From Dermatemys mawii (lineage: Eukaryota; Chordata; Testudines; Dermatemydidae), in assembly GCA_007922305.1 (NCBI GenBank), contig ML677348.1:23405146-23469145 (forward strand): a stretch of DNA of 64,000 nt, written 5' to 3'. Below are positions 10,753 through 21,700 of the stretch, piece after piece; position 1 is the stretch's first letter; each line of letters begins with the position of its first letter. Both the position numbers and the translations under genes were made by a program. The notes beneath the pieces were generated by a model. The model saw only the letters and a list, made by a program, of their open reading frames with translations. It did not search any database and was not told the origin of the DNA.

Positions 10753-13254
10753 CAGATTCTGATAACCTTACTCACATTAGGTAGCACCTTACCCCACAAA
10801 AAGTCCCAAGGAAGTCAGTTGTGAGGAAGGTGCTATACAGCAGTAGTAAGCCTATTTAAATTGTGTAGTAAATTGGATATATGACATGACATAATAGAAG
10901 GGGAAACGACGCAGGGCAAGCTAATAAGTTTGCTTCCTTTATACTTTGGGTTACTGCACTACCTACTGTTTAAATGTTATTATCCTACTTTAGAAGGGCA
11001 GCATGGGTGTAGGAGTCAGCATTGGAGAGACCGCGGGAATAGGCGAGTTGTGAGGAGGAATATGAAGGAAAGAGGTTACATGCATGCAGGATTTGGAAGG
11101 TATTTCAAGAATAGGGGAAAGCATAGCAATTAAATCTTTCCTCAGATGATAGGCTATTTAAAGCAAGGTGATCCAACCCCACCTCTGCCCATGATGAAAG
11201 CGAAGATCCCATGGCACTTTTCCAATATGCATATAAAGAATAATCCAGGTCAACATTTCCCCCACTCTCTCTTTTAGGAGAACTGCTTCTGATATCTACA
11301 GCTATATGCACTGCTGCTTACTGCACAACACTGGCCACGTTCGTCTATCCTCTTAGTGAGTTGCTAGCATTTAGTTTACAGTGTTGTGCACTGAGTTACC
11401 TGGAATATGAAAGACCTCATATACAAAGCAAATTCTATTCAGCTCTGACTTACCCCTGGAAATACAGCTTCACTTTTCCACACAAGGCAACCTTAATACA
11501 AAATTTAGTTTCTCACAGGAACTGTCACTTTCATTCTGTTGACAAATATCCTAGCAACATAGAGGAGAGAAAGAGTTACAAGGAACTCTGGGAAGTTGGC
11601 TAAGTGCCTTGAGCAACCTCTGGCCAGCAACCTGCTGATTTTGTACAGACCTACATCTTTGCTCTGTAGGGATGGGCTGACCATTCTAATTCTCCCAGAG
11701 ATTTGGATGTTCTCTGAACAGCTAAATGAAACATTTGCTCAGTCATCATTTTGTGGTTATAAAAACACTTGTGTACAGACAGCTGAGGTTGCTGGGAGAA
11801 TGGGAGAAAGTTTTGAAGAACAGCACTTCCAATTGCACAGTGCATCTTTCCACCATGCAGATGTGCTGGGAAATGGAGCATGCTCATATTATGAGAAACA
11901 AACAGCAGATAGACAGCCCTATACAGGCAGAGAGAACAGAGAATAGACCCAGGTGAATCCTACAAAAATGTTCTCTAAAAACACCTTCAAATTTATCAGC
12001 AAACGTGCTCCAACTGTGTTGCAGGAGGAATTCGCAAATGCACCTAAGTGAGGCAGAATCACAAGTCCTACTGACTTTCAGTTAACTTAGGAGTACAAGT
12101 CCCACTGAAAGTCCCATCCAGCAACTTTCTTTATTTGCTTTCAATGAATATTCTAGCAAATTAATGTACAGATAGGAATGTTCACAGAAACTGAATTTCC
12201 AGGGAGTACTGCAGGATATTCATGGAAAGCAAATTTTAAATGCATGCTCCTTCTAGGGCGTTATGTTCATCCAGGCAGGAAATGGCAGCGTACAATGTGG
12301 CTTATGTGTCTGATCAAAATAGCATGATTTTTTAATACATTCAATGAGCTGCTCACAAAGAATCTACATGCTGAGAATTATCTGCAGAAAGTATTTAGTG
12401 AGTAATTTCAAGTAATAAATACATTCAAGAAAATCATTATCAGTTCACAGACTAGTCATGAACCAAGTAAGGAGAGGTCAGATCCATTGATTAAATGAAT
12501 CGGTACCATTACAATGTTCTTATCTAGTGGTAGTGGAGAGATATTTTGCCATGTAGTAAATGGCAGGCAGCATGCACTCAGAAACTGATTATTTTCTAAA
12601 TATACCATGGTGAGAATGAGAAGTCGATAAACTACTCAGAGCATTTATTTACCATCCTTTCATGGGTTTAGTACATAATCCTCCTTTAATACTCCGCCCT
12701 TCACCACAAAACAAACACGGAACACCTTTTCCCATATCAAATTACCTGGAAGGGCAGAAGAAGCAGCCTAGTGACGAAGGATAGGACTCTGCAATTGTTG
12801 CTCACGTTGTGAGTATCTCACTTGATTAGATGCTTCTTGGCACGAGTTAGGATAGCAGAGTCAGGCCCTTGTATGCTGTTTGTAAGATAAAACAAAGGGA
12901 GATCTGTCACTAAGATGCACACCCTGGAGCTATACAGAATCAGTCCCACCACAGTCCATCTTTAAAAAGACACTAGGATCCATCCCCTGAGGTCTCTCTA
13001 ATGAATACACCTCACCTAATCACTATAGCTCTGTAATTTTAAAGAGACAGGACTAGTTTTAGGGAACAACTCTCCCTGGACCTGGTGGCAATGAGACTAT
13101 ATTTGTACAAAGAGAGAGGGAAACTAGTTCATTTCAACCCCTTTAACAAATATTTGGGTTTTAAATGAATGCATGAACTCAAACATATGTTCCGATCACA
13201 TAACGTGATTCAGAACATTTAGTGAATGCAGAAAGTATCTACTGTACATCAGGG

Positions 13255-13385
13255 TGTTTGGACAAGGTTTAAGAAAAGGTTGTCATGGGGAAGCTTGTGT
13301 ATGTTAATGCTTAAACCTGCCATGAGTGCAGGGGACTGGACTTGATGATCTCTTGAGGCCCATCTGGTCCTATGATTCTATGTTT
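13255..13385 (+). mobile_element. CR1 LINE 3' tail
   Basis: Short CR1 end recognised by GGACTGGACTTGATGATCTC, TGGTCCTATGATTCTATG and position of the terminal 8-mer repeat. Confidence 0.85.
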
Positions 13386-14094
13386 AATAGGAGCTTAAAT
13401 GGGTTCTCAGCTTTGACCTGTTCCATTGCTTTATCAGCAGATCTGAGCCTTGTCCTGAAGGAAATGTCTTCATCTGATGAGATAAGACATATACAGTAGT
13501 TTCCACATTCTCTCAATTCTAGGCTCCTGCCCTGCAAAACACACAGACACCTCTCTCTCTCTGCTCCCCTACCTCATCCTCATTCTCCCTTATACAAAGT
13601 ATTCTACAATGATGGGCACAAATATTATAGATCTTACTGTTATATTTGGAACTAGTACTGTAGTCTTCCCACGTTGTAAAGCGAACTTCTCTGTTCCCTA
13701 TTATTTCTCAGGGACAATTCAGGTTAAGGTGTGTTTCTGAAAGGCTTTGCTAAACAAGCCAAGGGTGCTTAAAACAGCACAGCTCTCAGAATTGGACCTC
13801 ATCCATCTTTGTTTAAGAGAGAGAGACAATATAAAAAAAATTTCAAGTAAATATTGGAGTTGGCCTGATTTACCAAAGGGAGTAGCCATCCTTGCCAAAG
13901 CTGGCATCACAAATATCTCAAGGACACAGTTTATATCTCACACCAAAGTGAAAAGGAGGAAGAAAAAACAGAGAGAAACTACAATACGGTATTTATCAAT
14001 CTCTTTTTTTTACTATGCCTCTTTCTGCTTGTCTCTAGTTGTCTGTCTCTCTCAGTCTATTTATTATATTTTTTTCTTTCTATCTATACATATG

Positions 14095-14097
14095 CAC

Positions 14098-14131
<34 letters not shown>

Positions 14132-14132
14132 T
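14095..14132. repeat. TA/CA compound microsatellite
   Basis: (TA) run followed by about 10 CA units; it lies inside a pyrimidine-rich stretch beginning near 13,995. Confidence 0.9.
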
Positions 14133-14813
14133 ATCAACAGTTTTCTTTCTTATGTATGTATCAGCTTCCTCTTTATATACTTCTTACTTTTCTCTTAATC
14201 ACTGGGGCAGGGGCAGGGGCAGGGGATGTTTTCAAGACACTGCATCTGATTCTAATCTCCACTATACTTGGATTAAATGGAATTACTCTGAGATTTTCCC
14301 CCCAATGTCATGAAGATCAGCATCTAGCCAAGCCATTTCACACTAGGGTTGAGTTTGGCCTGCCCTATATCAGAGTTAGCCAGGTGATTCACATTAATGT
14401 TAACTAGAGTCCGTGGAGAAATCCTCATTCGTGATGCTGACAAAGTTCCTTTTCCTGGGTTGTTCCATCTTTCTTTCTTTAATGGCCAATTACTCTATTT
14501 TGCCTCTCTGCTGCCATTATTATTTTAGCGCTGCAGCTATTTTCCTCCTATTTAGTCCATCATTAGTTCAGCATATCACTGAGACTAGAATATAAAAGTG
14601 TCATCTAGACAGCTCCAGTATGAGTGCACAGCTCACCAACTTGTCCCTGACCTGCCTCTGAAGGATGCTATTGCTGTTCATTCATTCACTCCCATCTACC
14701 CTCTTTGGAGCTGGAGATACAGACTTACAAAGGAAGATTAAAAGAATGGAAAACGTACAGTTTGTCTAAATAAATCGTGGGGTGGAGTGGGGGAGGATGA
14801 CATAATTGTCTCT

Positions 14814-15037
14814 AGTATCAGAGGGGTAGCCATGTTAGTCTGGATCTGCAAAAGCAACGAAGAGTCTTGTAGCACCTTATAGACCAGCAGAGTTTTTGGA
14901 GCATAAGCTTTCATGGGCGAAGACCCACTTCATCAGATGAATGTCTGTTCATTCATCTGATGAAGTGGGTCTTCACCCACGAAAGCTTATGCTCCAAAAA
15001 CATCTGTTAGTCTATAAGGTGCTAGAAGACACTTTGT
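14814..15037. mobile_element. Palindromic short retroposon with 13-bp TSD
   Basis: The left arm starts AGTATCAGAGGGGTAGCC and runs through GGAGCATAAGCTTTCATGGG to CATCAGATGAATG. The right arm is the reverse complement of the second part of the same element, separated by a few bases. The whole 224 bp is flanked by the perfect repeat CATAATTGTCTCT (14801-14813 and 15038-15050). A direct-orientation copy of the same family lies at 24,983-25,112. Confidence 0.88.
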
Positions 15038-15309
15038 CATAATTGTCTCTGTGTATCTGAAGTGTGTGAACACCACGGACAGAGTCTTATTTAGAACCAA
15101 AGGTTATAACTAGGAAGAATGGGAGAGAATTAAGAAGGAGAATATTTAACCAAAGGGCAACATTTCTGACAGTGGCATCTGTTGGAATCCCAAAGGGAAG
15201 CCCCATTCCTGAAGACACTGAACACTTAACTGAACAAAGGAATGGGAAACACAGTGTGGGAACAAGCCTACAAGGAGAAGTGTTTAGTCTAGATGAGATT
15301 AGGGGTAAC

Positions 15310-15475
15310 ACTTTCAGTGGGAATTAGGCACATAAGCAGTTTAGGTGCTTTTGAAGACCCTAAGTAAGTGATTTTTGCATCATTAGGTGACTAAATACCT
15401 TTGAAAATCTGTCACTAAATCACTACTGAAAATGGCACTAAGGCTCCCAAGTCACGTAGGCACTTCTGAATATTC
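15310..15475. repeat. Ancient dispersed repeat (TTTGAAAATCT type)
   Basis: Contains GTGACTAAATACCTTTGAAAATCT-like text (motif near 15,389-15,412) that recurs near 27,310, 61,350 and 62,320. Old copies of a dispersed element; I cannot name it. Confidence 0.4.
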
Positions 15476-15694
15476 TACACAACATAATGAATCATACTGA
15501 TGATAAAACCATCTACCATCTATGGTGTATGACGTAAAGACATCATTTCTCTCCTCTGTTACACTGACACCAATGGAGATGCCCCAGCAGATCTCTTCCA
15601 TTTCTTACTTTGACTAGCAGTCAGGTGCCTGGATTAACAACTTCTACCTGATATTTACACATTGCAGGCAACAGGGTCGCAAGGTCTCCTAGCA

Positions 15695-15755
15695 ATGAAG
15701 TCCCTTCCATTTTTGTTTCTGCTTCTAGGCGTACTGGTTCTCCCAGGCTTGGAAG
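15695..15755 (+). CDS. Lectin exon 1: signal peptide
   Basis: ATG at 15695 with G at -3; codes MKSLPFLFLLLGVLVLPGLE plus the first base of Gly21. Donor G|GTGAG at 15756. An upstream 5' untranslated exon cannot be excluded. Confidence 0.87.
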
Positions 15756-18700
15756 GTGAGTAAAATGCATCTAGAATGTCTGTCTGATGCTGCAAACAAA
15801 GAAACACAGGCTCACCATTTGCTTCTAGTTCTTAGCAGCACAGAATTATTTTAAAGTTAATAGAGTAAAAAGTCTGAGGCTTTGGGTTTTTTTAATGTAG
15901 AATGAAGCTGGTGTATTGTTTAATATTTCTGCAGTGCAGTGACAGTGAGCAAAGGTTGGAGCCAGGTCTAGCATGATGTGCGTTTGTGAAAGCCTTCTAC
16001 ATGCAAAGAGGACCTGTAAAAGGCCCTCAGTAATTCCAAATGATCCACGCCCTGCCCTTAACCCAGAAGTACAGTATAATGTATTTCCTAGTATAATGAC
16101 TGAGGCAGGGATAAAATGAGAATGAGTTGATTTAAGACTGACAGGCATAGGAGATGCTGAGGGGGGGGGGAAGGGGTGTACTTGCCCTTGTATCAGAGAA
16201 GGTGTGGGCTTGTGTAATCCACACACCTTCTGTGTGTGGTGTTCTGTCTCATCTAGTGCATCAAGAGCACTTGGCTTTTAGCTCATGCTGTAGAAGCTCA
16301 TGCGCTAAGATCCAAAGGTGCCTGGTTCGATCCTGCCTGCCAGCAACCAGGGTCTGTTGGCCATACACCTGCACCATCCTAAGGAGTACTCCAAGAGGGA
16401 TCTCTCATGGAAGACCAGAGAGTGCCATGGAGGCACAACCGCTGCATTGCACCTGTACTGCCCTTGAAGTTGGTGCCGCACATTTTGCTCCTGGCCATCT
16501 CTGCCGGTTCTAAGGTGGGGTTGAAGGAAGGGTGCAGCACCATAATTCACCTCCTTCCTCCCCTCTTTGGGATGACTTGAGTCCCCAGATAGTAAAAGTG
16601 ACCCAGAGTGTGCAAGTATCCGGGTAGAGAGCTCCAGGGGGAGAGTGGTGGGATGAAAATGTTCATTGCACCTTCCTCTCCATATTGTTGCTGGCACCCC
16701 AGCTCTAGAGGGGAAAATGGGGCTTCCACAAGATGCAACTTGAATGGATACAAGCAGGTTCTAAGGAGGTTGAGGAAATTACCATATATGGTTTTGGGAA
16801 ATAAATCAATGATATTTGGAAGTTGACTCCAACTGTGCTGATTTTTTACTAAGAAGGATGTCGGAAACAAATTAACTGTAATAACTTTCACAAAATTAAC
16901 CTTAATTCTGGCCTGACAGACCTGTATTGTTCTAGCATTCCTTCTTTTCTCCTAAAGGTGTTGATACACCTCAGCCCCAGCCTGCAATTCATATTGCTAG
17001 TCCTGTCCTGGGTCCTCGCTGACAAAGCTTTGTTAATATACATAGTTCTGATCTGCAGAATCAACTGCTGTTTGAGTCTGGGGAACCCAAAAATACCCCC
17101 CAGTGCCTTTCAATTCTGACCTGCTGCCTCCGCCCTCCTGCAGTCTCTTCAAGGGGCACAGCCAGAGAGGAATCAGTACGATGAGATGCATTGCACCAAC
17201 CACTGACATGATTTTGTGAAGTAGAGTAACGGATCATTGTATCCTGCAATGAGAGCAGCAAACTAATATTGTTTATGACCTCATCAGAACTTGACTCCTA
17301 AGATGAGTGTGCTTCATTTGCTGAATTTGCATTCTCCCGCTGAATATCTAGTACAGTGTTTGCTCTTAATTATATTCAGTAAGTCATCCTTGTTTCACTT
17401 TATATAGACTGTTATATAGGAACTGTTATAACTCAGTTATCCTAGATTTAAAAAGACAGCCAAGGTGAGAGGGAGACAAATTGTCCAGAGAGATATATGG
17501 ACTTTTGCTCTTCCTGTACCTCTCTTTAGGAGTTGGTTTGTATTTCTCATAGGTGACGAGAACCCAGATGTCAAACGTCGTGATGTCCGGTTCTTGGACA
17601 GCATATTTGGGGGCAGTCAGTCTTCATCTCAGAACATTCAAGTCCCAGCTCAGGCTGACTCCTCCTTAGTAGAGTCAGAATTGTTCTGCCAAGGTCCCTG
17701 CCGGGAAGAATGGTTCAGTAACATGGGCCAGTGTTACAAGTTTGTCCAGGAGCAAAAAACATGGGCCGAGGCTGAGGTACCAGGTTCTTCAAAATGAGAA
17801 TTTTCCCTCTCCTCTTGTTCTATCTTCTTTTATCTTTTCTTTTGTATCTGTTTCTTTTCTCTTTCCTTTCTGGTTTTCCTGAAATGTATCAATCCTGGAA
17901 GAAGGTACTTGATACACATATGAAGGCTCACATATGGGTGAGCTACCAGCATGCAGCTTTGCCATGTGAGATGCTCAGATAGCTATGAACCAACTCCTAC
18001 TCAACTCTCAGATCTTTTGAAATCTGAAAACAGCTCTCATTTAATCCCATCTCTCTCCACTGGTCAGGATTCACTCACTGCCTTTGAACATTGGCATTTT
18101 TCCATCTAAACTCTGGAACAAGCCAGAGAATTTCTAATGCCTTGTTTAAAAATTAACACCAAACTGAAGAGAAGGTTAGGATGATTTGCCTGTTTGTGAG
18201 GCAGTCGGCCCCACCCCCACTCTGAATGTGATAACTCATCCCTAGGAGGCTTAACTTTTATCTCTCTGCCTCATAAAAACACTTCTGAGAAGCAAATTCC
18301 TTTTGCCTTGTCTATGTTCTTCCAAATCTCACAGGCTTGCTAAAAGATATTCTGACTTCACTTCACTCCCCAGTTCTAATATCATCAGATGAAGCTGGTG
18401 CTATATAGATGTACTGATATATTTTTCAAAATATGCACATTTTCAAAATGCAGACACCTCCCTCGAATGCATTTGGTGTAAATGTTTGCTAAGCGGTGCT
18501 GTCTCCTTCCCTATGGCTATGAGAATATGTTCCATTTAACTGGCAAAACAAAAGCTTTAATCGTCAAGGTGAACAGGCAAAGGGCCCCTTAGGGCCAAAG
18601 CAAACTGTGCCTTCCTTTCAGGCTGCAGACAAAGCACCCTCCTGCCTTAGGGGAAAGAGAAACCATCTTCTTACCTGAGGATAGAGGCAAAAATCACACA

Positions 18701-21700
18701 ATCCCACTCAGCAGAACATAGTTAAAAGAAATCTCTACCCCATCTTGATTGGTGAATGGTGGGGAACACAAGAAGAAAAACTATTTCTTAAACACTTTTG
18801 GCCTTTCAGTTTTCTCCATCTTCCTCTTCTCTTTCTACTTTTCTCCCTTTCTGCCCTCTCTCCGTTCCACACTTAATGTTCTTGTTTTCCCCTTTATCAT
18901 TATTTCTTCCTCTCACACTTCTCTGCTCTGGCCTACACTTTGCTCCATTTGTATGTCTATCACCGCTCCCTTTATACAGCTCTCTCTCTTATGTCCTATT
19001 TCCCCGCTGTAGTGGGGTGGTTACCTGCTCCAACCCTGGAAGGGTTAAAAGAGGGCTGCAGCCTGAGGAACAGGTACGGTGATTAAGGAAGCAGCCATTG
19101 GTGGGCCACACCCCTATCAGACCACACCTGGCCCTGTTTTAAGGGCTCAGGGAGGAGCTGGGAGAAGAACCTCTGGGCTTGGCTACATCTGAAATTTCAA
19201 AGAGCTACCCTGGAAACACTCTCGTGGCAGCACTTTGAAGTGTGAGTGTAGCCACGCGCGAGTGCTTGGAGAAAGCTCTCCTAGCATTCCTGGTAATCCA
19301 CCTCCACAAGGGGATTAGCTCTGAGTGCTCGGAGCGCGGCTCCATGCGCTCGGAGCCTGTCCACACTAGCGCTTTAAAGCGCTTAGACTTGCTGCGCTCA
19401 GGGGGGTGATTTTTCACCCCCCTGAGCCAGCAAGTTAGAGCACTATAAAGCACCACTGTAGCCAAACCCTCCCTCCAGCTTTAGAGGGAGATGGACCTAG
19501 CTGCCTGAAGGAGCAAAGGGTACTGAGGGTAGAGCAGTGCTGGGGAGTTCAGGCCTGGCAACCTCCCAGGCTGTGGCCTGATAGAAAGGCCTGGAAAGGT
19601 ATTGGGCTGCAGGGAAAGGCAGCAGATCCAAAACCCCCTTGCGTATGATGAGTGGCTTTTACACTGCAGTCTGCCCCAGGGAGCGGGGACTTGATGACTG
19701 GCAGTAGCCCTAGACTGAGGCAAGGTGGGGACAGAGGGTTGGGGGTTCCCGGGGAGGGGAAATCCAAAGAGAGTGTGGGCGTATTGCCAGGGGGAAGCAC
19801 TCCAGACAGAGGGGCACTGGGGTCCAGGAGGGACACAGGGGCCAACGACAGCGAGACACCAACCAGCAGAGGGCGCTCCATGGCTGATGAAAGCTAATTC
19901 CTGGACTGACCAGGGGGAGGCGCCATGTGGGTGAGTCTGGACCCAGTCACACCCCCTTTCTATTTCATTCTCCACTGCCCTTCTCTCTTCACTCTCTATT
20001 TTTGTCTCTCTTTCCCTCTTCACTCCCATTCCCAAACTTTTCCCGCTTTTCTCTCTCCCCTTTCTGTTTCACAAACTCTCCCCCACTCTCTTTCCCATTC
20101 TATGTCCCTGGGTCTAATTTGCTTTTACCATGCAGAGTGTTTGCCAGAGGATAGCAGAGGGAGGTCACCTCACTAGCATCTCCAATGCAGCTCAGAATGA
20201 TTTCCTTGTGAACCTTGCCAATTATGCAGACAAAAGGACAACTCAGTTCTGGACAGGAGGAAGTAATGAAAAGGTAAGTGTACCCAGAGAAGGCATAAAA
20301 ATAATAAACAGCTAGGAGAGATTCACCAAAAGGTTGCGCAAAATTTTTCCATAGAAAACTTATTGGTTTTCAGTGATTTTTAACTTAATATTTTTAGCTT
20401 TGAGCCCCCGCCCAAAAACTGGTTTTCGATTGCTGAAAACCAAAATATTTTCAGTTGCTTTAAACAAGTTTTTTTCAGATTTGATTCTTTAACAAAAAAA
20501 TTCTTCAGAACCCCACCTTCCCCCCACAACATATACACATTTTCCAGCCAGCTCTAATCCACAACTGCAGGATGACCTGGGTTCAGGCTTGGCTGGGTAA
20601 ACTGGCTTGTGGATAATGGGTTCTAGGTTTAATTTCTGCCTGGCAGAATGTGAGCTCAGTAGAGATGAGTTAATATTATCAAACGCTTCTGTGAATATAT
20701 TTATTCAGATTTTTGTAATGAATTCACTTGGACTGTCTTCTCAGCAATATTCTAGGAAATGAGTTTACTGGTAGGAGCTTTTGTTGATACAATGAATTTA
20801 CAACTAGTATTGTGGAATATTCAGGGAAAGTGAACCTTATATTTGTAATCATTACTATTTGAACTAGAAACTTGATTCTATGAGTTATATATGTGCAATC
20901 AGGGACCAGAAATGTACCATGTGTTCTCAGCGTCCATTCCAAACATCTCAAAAATTGAACACCAGATACCAGCAATGAACTCCTCATAAGTGAGTTATAG
21001 ACTAATTCTGAATAACAAATAGATTCAGGAAAATTGCAATCTATTTGAGGACAATTCACAAAGGGAAGAAGAAGTGAAGTGAATATAATACATTATTCAA
21101 AATGAATTATTCATGCAGCTCTATTGGCCAATAACATGACTGTAGGCAACAAGGTTATGCATACATTTCTGTGGAAGCCCCCTTACCCTCCTTCATTCAT
21201 TTTCAGTTCCAGCAGAGTACTAGAATACCTGTCCTCTGCAGTTCTCATTAAACTTCTGTACTACTTTTCTGAAGGGTACTTCTTTGAGATGGACTGATGG
21301 ATCACTGCCGAATTTCATCCAGAGGCCTCTGAGCTCGATTTTCAATGTCATTGGCGGAATATTTAACAGTATCTTCAACGTCCGAATCTGCCTGACTCTA
21401 AATTTAGGAGGTAAAGAAAACAGGGATTGATTTATGACTTACACTTTCATACTAGTGTCTGAGGGTAAAGAACAATTGTTTCTGTTAGATTAATAGATTA
21501 TGCAACTAAAAGGTACCACTGTGATCGTTGGGCCATAGGAATTCCCTGAATTAATTCCTGATTGGATATTTTTCTAAAAGATATTCTATTGTTCAATCTT
21601 GATTTTAAAATTTCCAATGACAGAAAATCCATCACAACCCTGGGTAAACTGTTCCAATGGTTAATACGCTCACTAATAAGAATTTATGTCTCATTTCCAG

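Larger units (their letters stand above)
10227..15694. other. Intergenic between FAM216B-like and lectin genes
   Basis: 5.5 kb between the two genes, which point away from each other (minus, then plus). It holds a CR1 tail (13255-13385), a CA/TA microsatellite (about 14095-14132), a GGGGCA triplet run (14204-14224) and a palindromic retroposon (14814-15037). I see no further exon. Promoters of both genes should be here, but no clear TATA box or CpG island is visible. Confidence 0.5.
17777..20135 (+). other. Lectin intron 2
   Basis: 2,359 bp. A long pyrimidine-rich tract (about 18,800-19,005 and again 19,945-20,110) is split by a solo LTR that itself carries a miniature element. Confidence 0.8.

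Noticed and set aside
13747..14313. 188-codon open frame on plus
   Set aside because: It runs through pyrimidine-rich DNA and a TA/CA microsatellite (Tyr-Ile and Thr-His runs) and shows no family resemblance; chance frame.
17465..17552. Upstream extension of lectin exon 2 (frame open from MRGRQIVQRD)
   Set aside because: The splice acceptor at 17551-17552 gives a phase-correct join to the signal-peptide exon; the extension is intronic.
19481..20035. 184-codon open frame on minus
   Set aside because: It lies within the GC-rich solo LTR and neighbouring pyrimidine tract; Pro/Ser-rich composition comes from the base bias.
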